From positions 1 to 64,000 of the forward strand of contig NZ_CP134696.1 in the NCBI RefSeq assembly GCF_031851795.1: a stretch of 64,000 nt of DNA, written 5' to 3'. The notes below the pieces were generated by a model. That model did not search any database. It was not told the DNA's origin and worked only from the letters and a program-made list of their open reading frames with translations. This document shows positions 1 through 8,335 of the stretch, one piece after another. Numbering within the stretch: the stretch's first letter is position 1; every line of letters starts with the position of its first letter. Source of the DNA: Pontibacter sp. G13 (GTDB lineage: Bacteria > Bacteroidota > Bacteroidia > J057). The position numbers and the translations under genes are program-made.

Positions 1-1449
1 ATGACAGCGACCTACGTTGACATATGGGATGCGTGTCTGCACCAAATACGGAACGAGATCTCTCCGCAAAGCTTTGACACTTGGTTCAAACCAATCAAGC
101 CTGTCAGACTGGAGAACATGGTCTTGACCATCGAAGTGCCTAGTCAGTTTTTCTATGAATGGCTGGAGGAGCATTATGTGGACATGTTGAAGCGAGCCAT
201 TCGGCAGTCGCTCGGCCCTGAAGGTCGTCTTGAATACTCAATTGTGGTGGATAATAGTCATTCGGCTAATGGTGCTTCTACAGTCAAGATGCCCGCATCT
301 TCTCACCATGTACCACCTACTCCCCCTTCTGCCAAGCACTCGGCCAATCCCAATCTTCAAAAGGACAAACCGATCCCTAATCCATTTGTGATTCCAGGGA
401 TCAGGAAGTTTGAGATAGAATCCAACCTAAACGCTAGCTTTACCTTTGACAACTTGATCGAAGGGGATTGCAACCGTTTGGCACGGGCTGCAGGATTTGC
501 CGTGGCCAACAAGCCCGGTACAACTTCCTACAATCCATTGTTTATCTACAGTGGGGTAGGATTGGGGAAAACACACCTCTTGCAGGCAATTGGGAACATG
601 ATCAAGCAGAACTATCCGCAAAAGGCCGTTCTGTACGTCTCTTCTGAGCGATTCATCAACCAATTTGTCGAAGCTGTCCGTAAGGGAACAGTCAATGACT
701 TCATGAATTTCTACCAAATGATCGATGCATTGTTGGTGGATGACATTCAGTTCCTTTCTGGTAAAGAGAAGACTCAGGACAACTTCTTCCACGTTTTCAA
801 TCACCTTAGACAATCAGGCAAGCAGATTGTATTGGCATCCGACCGTTCACCGAATGATATGGAAGGAGTTGAGGAACGACTGCTTTCCCGGTTCAAATGG
901 GGCCTGAACGCCAATTTGGATGTACCAGCGTATGAGACTCGAAAGGAGATTCTTAGAAGCAAGATGTACCAAAATGGCATTCAACTTCCTGAAGATGTCG
1001 TGGAATATATCGCGCATAATGTGACCACCAATATTCGTGAGTTAGAAGGCGCATTGATCTCCTTGTTGGCCCAAAGCTCCCTCAATCGACGTGAGGTTGA
1101 TATTGATCTGACCAAGTCAATGCTCCAGCGATTCACAGATCAGATTAGTCGCGAGATCACGATTGATGCGATTCAGAAGATCGTTGGAGAGCATTTTTCT
1201 ATAGATGTCGAGTTGATGAAAGCCAAAACGCGGAAGCGGGACATTGTTCAGGCTCGTCAAATTGCCATGTATTTTTCCAAAGAGCTCACCCGTCATTCCC
1301 TTAAATCCATCGGATTGCACTTTGGTGGCAGAGATCACTCAACGGTCATTCATGCGCTTCAGACTGTCAATGACCTAGTTGCTACAGACAAATTCTTCAA
1401 GCAGAATGTCGCTGAAATTCGGAAACGGATTTCTATGGAATTGACTTGA
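1..1449 (+). CDS. dnaA: Chromosomal replication initiator DnaA
   Basis: This 482-residue protein is the AAA+ ATPase that opens the chromosomal origin. An N-terminal DnaB/DiaA-interaction domain (about 1-80) leads into a variable proline-rich linker (about 85-130). The AAA+ core carries Walker A SGVGLGKT at 184-191 and Walker B LLVDDIQ at 244-250. The C-terminal helix-turn-helix ends with the DnaA-box recognition motif GGRDHSTVIHA. Length and domain order are normal for the family. The gene starts at the first base of the window, so its promoter is not visible and the contig was probably rotated to this point. I saw no cluster of TTATCCACA-like boxes just downstream, so the origin is not placed here. 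A strong hairpin follows the stop codon. Confidence 0.98.
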   Translation: MTATYVDIWDACLHQIRNEISPQSFDTWFKPIKPVRLENMVLTIEVPSQFFYEWLEEHYVDMLKRAIRQSLGPEGRLEYSIVVDNSHSANGASTVKMPASSHHVPPTPPSAKHSANPNLQKDKPIPNPFVIPGIRKFEIESNLNASFTFDNLIEGDCNRLARAAGFAVANKPGTTSYNPLFIYSGVGLGKTHLLQAIGNMIKQNYPQKAVLYVSSERFINQFVEAVRKGTVNDFMNFYQMIDALLVDDIQFLSGKEKTQDNFFHVFNHLRQSGKQIVLASDRSPNDMEGVEERLLSRFKWGLNANLDVPAYETRKEILRSKMYQNGIQLPEDVVEYIAHNVTTNIRELEGALISLLAQSSLNRREVDIDLTKSMLQRFTDQISREITIDAIQKIVGEHFSIDVELMKAKTRKRDIVQARQIAMYFSKELTRHSLKSIGLHFGGRDHSTVIHALQTVNDLVATDKFFKQNVAEIRKRISMELT

Positions 1450-1466
1450 GGTGCTGATCATATTAC

Positions 1467-1503
1467 TGAAACATGCGGGGTATTTATCCCGCATGTTTCA
1501 TTT
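1467..1503 (+). terminator. Rho-independent terminator of dnaA
   Basis: Perfect 13-bp inverted repeat (TGAAACATGCGGG at 1467-1479 with its complement at 1488-1500) and an 8-nt loop, directly after the dnaA stop. The tail is only weakly T-rich. Confidence 0.75.
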
Positions 1504-1516
1504 AACCTCCTAAGAT

Positions 1517-1996
1517 ATGCTCGCTAGTCCCCGAATTCTCCTTGCCTTTTCGATCGCTTTGTTGCTCTTCAGCTGTAAGCAATCAAAAGAAGTCTCCTCT
1601 GCCGCGGTAGCGGAAACTCTAGAATATCTTTCCTTTCAAAAGACCGGATGCAAAGGCACCTGCCCTGTTTACAAAGTAGAGGTATGGAAGGATGGCACGG
1701 CCAGGTATGAAGGAGAACAATACGTGGATCGTGTTGGGCTGTACGACGGCAGATTCAGTCAAGAAAATTTGATGGAATTGATGAACTCCCTGAGTACAGC
1801 AGGCTTCTGGGAAATGGATACTCTGTATGATGATCCCATGATCATGGATGTGCCTGCCGCCACACTTTTAGTGAAAACTTCCGGAAAAAGCCACAAAGTG
1901 AAAGCTCGTTTTGGAGAGCCTGAAACTGTGCGGAATCTGATGTCTGCCGTGGAAGCCTGGTCAAAAAAGGGTAGGTGGGCCGAGGTGACTGATTGA
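1517..1996 (+). CDS. DUF6438-type lipoprotein
   Basis: This is a 159-residue exported lipoprotein of unknown role. Its N-terminal hydrophobic segment ends in the lipobox LLFSC (Cys 20), so it is probably acylated and anchored in an envelope membrane. The mature part opens with the block KTGCKGTCPVYKVEVW followed by DGTARYEG, which I recognise as the DUF6438 pattern: two close cysteines, a tyrosine-rich strand, then a GxF/L-x-x-E region. No catalytic residues are evident. It lies between the dnaA terminator and a second small lipoprotein and is probably transcribed alone. The family call rests on motif memory, while the lipoprotein nature is read directly. Confidence 0.8.
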   Translation: MLASPRILLAFSIALLLFSCKQSKEVSSAAVAETLEYLSFQKTGCKGTCPVYKVEVWKDGTARYEGEQYVDRVGLYDGRFSQENLMELMNSLSTAGFWEMDTLYDDPMIMDVPAATLLVKTSGKSHKVKARFGEPETVRNLMSAVEAWSKKGRWAEVTD

Positions 1997-2068
1997 CTGC
2001 TTTCGCTTGGGAATTCCTTTTAATTTGTTGTAAACTGCACTTCGTATCTTCCAAAAATCAGAACAAAT

Positions 2069-2236
2069 ATGCGATCGGTCCAGAAGTCTCTTTCCTTGCT
2101 GATCATCATGGCATTTGCCTGCAGTCTGCTCCTCTCTTCTTGTAGGATTTTCATGGGCGATCCTCGCAAGAATTGCAACCACCCTCAGCATGGTCAGTAT
2201 ATGCTGGAGCAGCACAAGAAAAAAACAGGGTTTTAG
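2069..2236 (+). CDS. Small lipoprotein, 55 aa
   Basis: A short reading frame starting at ATG 2069 encodes a basic N-terminus (MRSVQKS), a hydrophobic core and a lipobox LLSSC at residues 21-25. The mature peptide is only about 31 residues, rich in basic and polar residues, with a second Cys in a DPRKNCNHPQHG segment. A clear intrinsic terminator follows 24 bases after the stop, which supports it as a real transcription unit. No function is recognised. Such Cys/His-bearing mini-lipoproteins are common in Bacteroidota genomes. Confidence 0.7.
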   Translation: MRSVQKSLSLLIIMAFACSLLLSSCRIFMGDPRKNCNHPQHGQYMLEQHKKKTGF

Positions 2237-2260
2237 TGCTCCAGTAGCTATAAGCCCATC

Positions 2261-2290
2261 AAAGCCGCTTGGAATCAATCGGCTTTTTTT
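2261..2290 (+). terminator. Rho-independent terminator
   Basis: AAAGCCG (2261-2267) pairs with CGGCTTT (2280-2286) across a 12-nt loop and runs into seven T residues. It ends the small lipoprotein gene and separates it from the metal-transport operon. Confidence 0.8.
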
Positions 2291-2299
2291 ATATCCCTA

Positions 2300-2319
2300 T
2301 TTTTAGACAAGTCTAAAAA
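2300..2319 (+). promoter_or_regulatory. Palindromic operator, candidate DtxR/MntR-family site
   Basis: TTTTTAGACAAGTCTAAAAA is a perfect 9-bp inverted repeat (2300-2308 and 2311-2319) with a 2-bp centre. It lies 70 bp before the start of a transporter operon that itself encodes a DtxR-type regulator domain. Its TTAG...CTAA half-sites resemble those of known DtxR/MntR boxes. Assignment as that regulator's operator is inference. Confidence 0.6.
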
Positions 2320-2334
2320 ACTTTTTCAATGGGC

Positions 2335-2364
2335 TTGAAAATGATTTCCAGTGTGACTAATTTG
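2335..2364 (+). promoter_or_regulatory. Candidate promoter of the metal-transport operon
   Basis: A TTG at 2335-2337 stands 20 bp before TAATTTG at 2358-2364. This approximates the Bacteroidota pair TTG / TAnnTTTG, with one base missing in the -7 element. The palindrome at 2300-2319 sits just upstream of it. Confidence 0.4.
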
Positions 2365-2389
2365 CTCATCAATTGTAATTGAGCATTGT

Positions 2390-4153
2390 ATGAAACCGCT
2401 TACACAATGGATTTTATCGTGGATATTTCTCTGGATATGCAGCGTCCAATTCCTTGCTGCCCAGACCGCCGATAGGCCCATGGTATTGGCTACGACGTCA
2501 TTTATTGCAGACTTGGCGCGTGAAGTAGCTGGATCAGAAGCTCATGTAGTGTCTTTGATGCCTATTGGAGGCGATCCCCATGTTTATGATCCTGTGCCTG
2601 GAGATGCCAAGAAGATTGCGGAAGCGGATCTGATCTTGAAGAATGGCTTGACCCTAGAGGGTTGGCTGGACGAAATGATCGATAATAGCGGCACGCAAGC
2701 TGAAGTCGTGACCCTAACTGAAGGGATCAGTCCGATAAAGAGTGCCGATCACGAAAATGCTTATGATCCACACTGCTGGATGGATGTCCAGTATGCCATG
2801 ATTTATGTGCAAAATATTTGTGATGCATTGATTCGCCTTGATCCGGACAATCGAGGAACTTATCAGGCTAATGCAGAGACCTATTTAGCCAAACTACAGG
2901 CATTAGATACTTGGATTGCCGACACCCTCTCTCTAATTCCTGCCAATCATCGAGTGATAGCGACTTCCCATGATGCGTTCAGATACTTTGGAAATCGCTA
3001 CGGCATGCGAGTAGTTTCTATTCTTGGAACAAGTACCGATGCCGAACCTCGCATCGAGGACTATCTCAATATGCTCAACCTCATTGAGCGAGACAGCATC
3101 CCCGCCATCTTCATTGAGTCTACCATCAACCCCAAAAAGCTTCAACAGATGGCCAAGGATAAGGGCATCAAGGTTGGGGGGAAACTCTTTGCGGATTCCT
3201 TGGGAGACGAGGAAAGCGGCGCCGATACGTACCTGAATATGATGCGGCAAAACACGAGGCTCCTTGTAGCCGGCCTGCAAAACAAAATCGGTCTCAAACG
3301 GGAAGAGGACTCGCTTTCCTTTCTTTGGGTCATGCTGGCGGCTTTTGTGGCTAGTTTTCTTCTGGTTATGTTTTTTGTCCATCCGAAAGGCAAGGACCCT
3401 AAAAGCTGGGAGAACTATCAATTGTCCATTGACAATCTCAATGTGTCCTATGGCAAGAAAGTCGCCTTGAGCAATGTCCATTTGAACATCCAACCGGGAC
3501 AAGTCTATGGGCTAATTGGAGGAAATGGATCTGGTAAATCTACCATGATGAAATCCATTTTAGGACTTTTGGAACCCGATACCGGCTCGATCCTGCTGAA
3601 TGGCCAACCCATAGATGAGGTCAGGAAATACATCTCCTACATTCCCCAAAAAGAGGAAATCGACTGGACTTTTCCCGCGACAGTTTTGGATGTAGTCCTG
3701 ATGGGAAGATACCCACACCGTAGCCTTTTCACTAGGCTCGGAGATCAGGATCGGGCAATTGCACAGGAAGCCATCAAGAAATTGGGAATCTGGGATCTCC
3801 GAAATAAGCAAATTGGAGAACTCAGCGGCGGCCAGCAGCAACGTGCTTTTATAGCTCGGGCCTTGGCACAACAAGCAGAGGTATATCTCTTTGATGAACC
3901 ATTTGTGGGAGTTGACATCACCTCGGAAACCAAAATTATGGAAATCATCCGTGGATTGGCCGAAGACGGGAAAATGGTGATCATCATTCATCATGACCTT
4001 GCCAAAATTCAGGAGTATTTCGACCAGCTTATCATGCTCAATCAGCATGTCGTTGCAGCTGGTCCCACTGCATCTGTCTTTCACGATGAAAATCTCCGCA
4101 AAACCTATGGCGGAAAACTGACCATTCTTCAAGAAGTAGAACACTATCGCTGA
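2390..4153 (+). CDS. Metal ABC transporter: substrate-binding protein fused to ATPase
   Basis: The 587-residue protein joins two normally separate parts of a cluster A-I (ZnuA/PsaA-type) metal importer. Residues 1-24 form a signal peptide. Residues 29-305 are the periplasmic binding protein, with metal ligands readable as His64 (DPHVYDP), His128 (DPHCWMD), Glu243 (FIEST) and Asp269 (FADSL). The His-His-Glu-Asp set and the absence of a His-rich loop match manganese-type PsaA/MntC rather than ZnuA. A transmembrane helix at about 310-330 crosses the membrane. Residues 344-587 are a cytoplasmic ABC ATPase: Walker A GGNGSGKS 377-384, signature LSGGQ 478-482, Walker B VYLFDEP 498-504, H-loop His534/535. 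The topology is consistent. The permease gene begins 5 bp downstream. Mn is favoured over Zn or Fe, but that is inference. Confidence 0.93.
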   Translation: MKPLTQWILSWIFLWICSVQFLAAQTADRPMVLATTSFIADLAREVAGSEAHVVSLMPIGGDPHVYDPVPGDAKKIAEADLILKNGLTLEGWLDEMIDNSGTQAEVVTLTEGISPIKSADHENAYDPHCWMDVQYAMIYVQNICDALIRLDPDNRGTYQANAETYLAKLQALDTWIADTLSLIPANHRVIATSHDAFRYFGNRYGMRVVSILGTSTDAEPRIEDYLNMLNLIERDSIPAIFIESTINPKKLQQMAKDKGIKVGGKLFADSLGDEESGADTYLNMMRQNTRLLVAGLQNKIGLKREEDSLSFLWVMLAAFVASFLLVMFFVHPKGKDPKSWENYQLSIDNLNVSYGKKVALSNVHLNIQPGQVYGLIGGNGSGKSTMMKSILGLLEPDTGSILLNGQPIDEVRKYISYIPQKEEIDWTFPATVLDVVLMGRYPHRSLFTRLGDQDRAIAQEAIKKLGIWDLRNKQIGELSGGQQQRAFIARALAQQAEVYLFDEPFVGVDITSETKIMEIIRGLAEDGKMVIIIHHDLAKIQEYFDQLIMLNQHVVAAGPTASVFHDENLRKTYGGKLTILQEVEHYR

Positions 4154-4158
4154 TCATC

Positions 4159-5694
4159 ATGGAGCAATTGATCGATATATTTTCCTACGATTTTGCTGTG
4201 AGGGCTTTCTGGACATCTGCCATGGTGGGAATCACTTGTGGCGTACTCGGATGCTTCATCTTCCTCAAGAATATGTCCTTGATTGGAGATGCGCTTTCAC
4301 ATGCGATTTTACCCGGGGTAGTGGGAGGCTTCATGGTCTCAGGCGGAGCAAGTCTCGTTGGCTTGTTTACCGGTTCTGTATTGGCGGGATTGATTGCCGC
4401 GGTATTGATCACCTGGATACAAAGGAATGTACAGACGCGGGAAGATGCCGCTATTGGAATCGTATTCACCTCTATGTTTGCTATTGGAATCATGGGTATT
4501 TCATGGCTCACACGTCAGGAAGGGGTGCATTTGGACATGCGGGATTTTCTTTTCGGGAATGTTTTGGGGATCTCAGATTCCGATATTTGGATGACGCTTT
4601 GCATCATGCTCTTCACCTTGGTGGCCATCGGGGTATTCTTTAGATATTTCTTTATCACCACTTTCCATCCAGTGATGTCACAGGCGATGGGTATTTCTGC
4701 AGGGACGATGCATTATTTCCTGATGCTACTCATATCCTTGGCGGTGGTGGCTTCCTTACAATCTGTAGGGGTCATATTGGTGGTGGCCATGCTGATCACC
4801 CCCGCTTCAACCGCTTTTCTGCTGACGAAACGCCTATCCATCATGCTGGTTATTTCCGCCATTGTCGGGCTAGCATCTACCACCATCGGATTTTTGGTGG
4901 CCGTCATATATGAAACCACTCCAGGGCCTGCGATGACAGTTGTAGCATCGCTTTTCTTTCTTTTGGCAGTATTGCTTTCCCCTTCAAAAGGGCTTCTTTG
5001 GAGAAGCCTAAGGCGAAAAAGAGCTCAAAATCGTGTCCTCCAAGAAGATATCCTCAAGCACGCAGTGAGTCTAGCCGAGCATGGAAATCTCGAATTGAAG
5101 GCACTCAAACAGGCAGTAGGCGCTTCTGAATTAAGTTTCCAGAGAGGCTTGAATGCGTTGAAACGAAAGCAGGAAATCATCAGCAAAAGCGGAAAAATAT
5201 CCCTCACCAGCAAAGGCACCAAGATCGGATACGATCTTATCCGGGCCCATAGGCTTTGGGAAGCATATCTCGTCAAGGAAGTGGGACTATCCTCAGACCA
5301 GATTCATAATCCAGCAGAAGATGTGGAACACATCATCCCTGCTCATCTGGTGGAGAAGGTTGCCCAACATTTGGGACACCCCGAGAGAGACCCTCATGGA
5401 TCTATTATTCCGCCCGTTCAAGGCACTGTATCGCCCAATATCTTTGACTTGGCAGTTGGCGACCGGGCTTTTGTCTACGGAACACAAGCTCATCCATTGG
5501 CTGCCAGCTTACTATGGAATCAGCATATCGAACCCGAAACCCGATTTGAATTATTGAAGAAAGAAAAGGCATTTGCTGAAATTTCCTTCGACGGCAAAAA
5601 AATCCAAATCGAAAAGGCAATCGCTGAGAATATTCGTATATACCGCCATCAACGGCATTCCCATACGAATGAAACACACCAAGCTGACGATTGA
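4159..5694 (+). CDS. Metal ABC permease fused to DtxR/MntR-type regulator
   Basis: The 511-residue protein has an N-terminal ABC-3 family permease (about 12-275, eight or nine hydrophobic segments, motif LIGDALSHAILPG at 41-53). A basic linker (281-292) leads to a full DtxR-like module: winged helix (about 293-360), dimerisation and metal-binding region containing HRLWEAYL (364-371), QIH (381-383), EHIIPAHL (390-397) and LGHPERDPHG (405-414), then an SH3/FeoA-like end (about 425-490) and a His-containing tail. It forms an operon with the binding protein-ATPase fusion 5 bp upstream, and together they make a complete importer. A permease-DtxR fusion is known in Chlamydia (YtgCR), where the repressor half is released by cleavage. 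Whether that happens here cannot be seen. Confidence 0.93.
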   Translation: MEQLIDIFSYDFAVRAFWTSAMVGITCGVLGCFIFLKNMSLIGDALSHAILPGVVGGFMVSGGASLVGLFTGSVLAGLIAAVLITWIQRNVQTREDAAIGIVFTSMFAIGIMGISWLTRQEGVHLDMRDFLFGNVLGISDSDIWMTLCIMLFTLVAIGVFFRYFFITTFHPVMSQAMGISAGTMHYFLMLLISLAVVASLQSVGVILVVAMLITPASTAFLLTKRLSIMLVISAIVGLASTTIGFLVAVIYETTPGPAMTVVASLFFLLAVLLSPSKGLLWRSLRRKRAQNRVLQEDILKHAVSLAEHGNLELKALKQAVGASELSFQRGLNALKRKQEIISKSGKISLTSKGTKIGYDLIRAHRLWEAYLVKEVGLSSDQIHNPAEDVEHIIPAHLVEKVAQHLGHPERDPHGSIIPPVQGTVSPNIFDLAVGDRAFVYGTQAHPLAASLLWNQHIEPETRFELLKKEKAFAEISFDGKKIQIEKAIAENIRIYRHQRHSHTNETHQADD

Positions 5695-6763
5695 GCGACT
5701 TAAATACGAACCTTCTCTGGTCCTGCTTTCGTGCCAGACAGGAAGCAGGACCTATGGTCTTCACCATGCACAATCTGACCATGACGAAAAGGGCATTTTC
5801 CTGTTGCCGAAGCTTCAATTTCTAGGGACGAATTATCAGGAGCAATGCTCGGATAAGCGAAACGATGTAGTCTACTATGAACTAGGACGTTTTGTCGAAT
5901 TGGGCCTAAAGAGCAATCCCGGGATCATCGAGATGCTTTTCACCCCCAACGAAAGCATCTACGCCCGTAATCCCATTCTTGACCATCTGAATCCACATTG
6001 GTTTATCTCCCAAAAATGCAAACAGACTTTCGGAGGATATGCTAAAGCACAGATTCAGAAGGCACAAGGACTCAATAAGAAAATCGTCAATCCATTCCCC
6101 AAAGTTCGAAAGACTCCGCTGGAATTTTGTTGGATTCAACAGGATGCCAACACCATACCGCTTACCTCTTGGCTTCAGCAGACAGGGAGGGATCAGGCAA
6201 AATGTGGGCTCGTCAATTTGCCGCACATGAAGCATGTATTTGCCCTCTTTTACCCAGAAAATGATCTCCCATCTCCCTTTAAAGGAATCATCCAGAGCGA
6301 AAAATCTACGAGTCTTTCGCTCTCATCCATTCCAAAAGGATCGTCGGCAGTGGCGACGCTTTTTTTCAATGAAGATGGCTATCAGACCTACTGCAAGAAC
6401 CACCGCGAATACTGGAAATGGCGTAAGTTGAGAAATGAGGCTCGCTATCAGGTGGGAGGATCAGAATCACTTGGATATGATACCAAGAACATGATGCACA
6501 CCTTCAGGCTTCTATTGATGGCCAAGGAAATTGCGGAGCATGGAAGGCCGGAAGTGTTTCGGCAGGACCGGGAATTCCTTTTGGGGATCAGAAATGGCGA
6601 ATATTCCTATGAGGAATTGAGTCAGATGGCCGAAGAATTGGAATCGGAAACCCATCTCGCATTTGAGCGATCGAATCTTCCCGAGCATCCCAATAAGGAA
6701 AAGATCGTTCGAGCGCTTGTCGAAATGCGAAGTGAATTATACCAAATCTCCCTCAATGATTAA
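5669..6763 (+). CDS. Nucleotidyltransferase, RlaP/YcgL-like (DNA polymerase beta superfamily)
   Basis: The protein is 364 residues from ATG 5669, the first ATG that gives the expected N-terminus MKHTKLTIERLKYEP. The polymerase-beta fold signature is clear: GSRTYG at 25-30 (the GS motif) followed by SDHDEKGIF at 36-44, giving the two metal-binding aspartates 37 and 39. This matches PF10127, a family named for its association with RNA repair, whose substrates are not established. The start overlaps the end of the permease-regulator gene by 26 bp in another frame, so translation may be coupled to the transporter operon. No RNA ligase gene is adjacent. The family call is firm and the function open. 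Confidence 0.85.
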   Translation: MKHTKLTIERLKYEPSLVLLSCQTGSRTYGLHHAQSDHDEKGIFLLPKLQFLGTNYQEQCSDKRNDVVYYELGRFVELGLKSNPGIIEMLFTPNESIYARNPILDHLNPHWFISQKCKQTFGGYAKAQIQKAQGLNKKIVNPFPKVRKTPLEFCWIQQDANTIPLTSWLQQTGRDQAKCGLVNLPHMKHVFALFYPENDLPSPFKGIIQSEKSTSLSLSSIPKGSSAVATLFFNEDGYQTYCKNHREYWKWRKLRNEARYQVGGSESLGYDTKNMMHTFRLLLMAKEIAEHGRPEVFRQDREFLLGIRNGEYSYEELSQMAEELESETHLAFERSNLPEHPNKEKIVRALVEMRSELYQISLND

Positions 6764-6775
6764 TCTTTAAAGCTG

Positions 6776-7960
6776 ATGAAGCACCTTTTGATCTTGATTG
6801 CCCTCTTGTCAGGCATTGTTCCTATGATAAAGGGGCAGGCTTTTGATGACGAGGTTTTTAGAAAAACTTCTCAAGATGGCCTTTCGCTCACCTATCAAAT
6901 GGACTATGCCGCCGCCCATGCCAAGTTCATGGAGCTGAAAAGGGCATATCCTGAACATCCGGGACCTTATTTTCTGCTCGCCTTCAATCGCTGGTGGCAG
7001 ACGTATCTGGATATTCCCATGGAAACTTACTATGGCTATATCGAGGATCAGTTGGAAATGTGTCTTGAGAAGAATAAGGAATTAGAGGATACCAAGCCCC
7101 GTGAGTATGTATTCTTCCAATTCATGGGCTATGCATTGAAAGCGCGCGTGGCATCCTACAGACGTGAATGGATGGCGGCCGTCAACTCCGCCCGAAAAGT
7201 GGTTGGACCTTTGAAGGAATCGCTCGAATTCGTCGGGGATGAAAATGAATTCTACCTGCCTGCGGGCCTCTATCATTATTATGTGGCCACTTACCATGAG
7301 TTTTACCCAGTTGTGAGGCCCTTCCTGTATTTTTTCCCGGATGGAGATAAGGAACTGGGCTTGGAAGAACTCATCAGTGCAGGAGAGCTTCCGGGTATGA
7401 CCCAATACGAAGCGCTGTTTTACCTGACATACATTTACCTAGATGAAATAAAAGATCTCCCCAAAGGATTAGCTATTACCCAGAAATTGGTGAATGATTT
7501 CCCGTCAAACACTTGGTATGCTTGTGATTATGGAAGGGCATTGATGTTAAATGGCAAATTCAATCAAGCAGATGAAGTTCTAGGGGAATTGATTGCACGG
7601 TTTGAGCAGCAATCACAATTCGATACCCGTAGGATTGACAGCAAAGAATCTACCTTGACGTCCTTTCTCATGATCAAGATCTACCAATGCAGGGGTCAAT
7701 TGGAGGTCCTCAGGGGAGGGAGCTTGGATGAAGCGGTCAAGCTATTCAACAAAAGTAGGACCTCAGCCCATTTGGCGGGCGTAGAAAATCATGCCTATCT
7801 CGTTGCCGATACATTCTGGGAAGGCGCGGTCATGGACCTTCAAGGTAATAGAAGCGGTGCGATCGAGAAGTATAAGCAAGTTCAGAAAATGGATGACAAC
7901 GCGCTCTACAAGGAGCTCGCCAAACAGTACACCAAAGCTCCCTACGAATTGGCTCGATAA
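6776..7960 (+). CDS. Secreted TPR-repeat protein
   Basis: A 394-residue protein with a signal peptide (residues 1-20, ending in IKGQA). The rest is alpha-helical and tetratricopeptide-like: an N-terminal repeat (MDYAAAHAKFMELKRAYPEHPGPYFLLA), several central helices rich in aromatic residues, and C-terminal repeats around residues 225-275 and 365-390 (GNRSGAIEKYKQVQKM). It starts 12 bp after the nucleotidyltransferase gene and is the last gene before a strong terminator, so it is probably the fourth gene of the metal-transport transcription unit. No enzymatic motif is seen. A periplasmic scaffold or protein-interaction role is the usual reading for such proteins, but none can be assigned. Confidence 0.8.
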   Translation: MKHLLILIALLSGIVPMIKGQAFDDEVFRKTSQDGLSLTYQMDYAAAHAKFMELKRAYPEHPGPYFLLAFNRWWQTYLDIPMETYYGYIEDQLEMCLEKNKELEDTKPREYVFFQFMGYALKARVASYRREWMAAVNSARKVVGPLKESLEFVGDENEFYLPAGLYHYYVATYHEFYPVVRPFLYFFPDGDKELGLEELISAGELPGMTQYEALFYLTYIYLDEIKDLPKGLAITQKLVNDFPSNTWYACDYGRALMLNGKFNQADEVLGELIARFEQQSQFDTRRIDSKESTLTSFLMIKIYQCRGQLEVLRGGSLDEAVKLFNKSRTSAHLAGVENHAYLVADTFWEGAVMDLQGNRSGAIEKYKQVQKMDDNALYKELAKQYTKAPYELAR

Positions 7961-7980
7961 TCATCATTCAGACTCGCAAT

Positions 7981-8030
7981 CGAAGGCCCGAGATGTCCGG
8001 AAATGGGGCTTACGGGCCTTCGTTGTTTTT
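7981..8030 (+). terminator. Rho-independent terminator of the metal-transport operon
   Basis: CGAAGGCCCG (7981-7990) and CGGGCCTTCG (8013-8022) form a perfect 10-bp GC-rich stem followed by TTGTTTTT, 20 bp after the TPR gene. Confidence 0.85.
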
Positions 8031-8279
8031 GAGATCGAATAGCCTTCAATCCCGAACCAAAACTCATGGCCGCTTTGACATCTGGTCCACTTGCTTTTAC
8101 TGTTCCGGTCTTCCAACGAATGAATCACACCAAGAAAAGAACGGGCATGCCACCAAGGACATGCCCGCCACAAAGGAATCGGAAAAATTATCAATGAATC
8201 ACCAGCTAATGATTGAGGGCCGATGCACCCAGAGCCGGGAGGCATTTCCCAGAACTGGTCATGGCCTTGCGGCTGGAAT
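8031..8279. other. Intergenic segment with a decayed gene-end copy
   Basis: No convincing gene lies in this part of the 7961-8335 gap. It contains the upstream copy (8134-8206) of the 3' end and terminator of the neighbouring DUF4397 gene, plus about 70 bases (8207-8279) separating the two copies. Confidence 0.6.
8134..8206 (-). repeat. Duplicate of DUF4397 gene 3' end and terminator, copy 1
   Basis: This 73-base segment is about 85% identical to 8280-8351. On the minus strand it still reads L-V-I-H-stop, followed by the conserved 3' untranslated bases and an 8-bp hairpin (8142-8149 with 8160-8167). No open gene precedes it, so it looks like the residue of a deleted paralogue or of a local duplication. 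Confidence 0.75.
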
Positions 8280-8315
8280 GAAAAGAACGGGCATGCCCTG
8301 AAGCATACCCGTCAC
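8280..8315 (-). terminator. Terminator of the DUF4397 gene
   Basis: On the minus strand, ACGGGTATGC pairs with GCATGCCCGT (plus-strand positions 8303-8312 and 8287-8296; one G-T pair) and is followed by TCTTTTC. The related hairpin of copy 1 lies at 8142-8167. Confidence 0.75.
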
Positions 8316-8335
8316 AAAGGAATCGGAAAAATTTA

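Noticed and set aside
1-2300. Chromosomal origin beside dnaA
   Set aside because: No cluster of DnaA boxes or AT-rich unwinding region was found downstream of dnaA, and the sequence upstream is outside the window.
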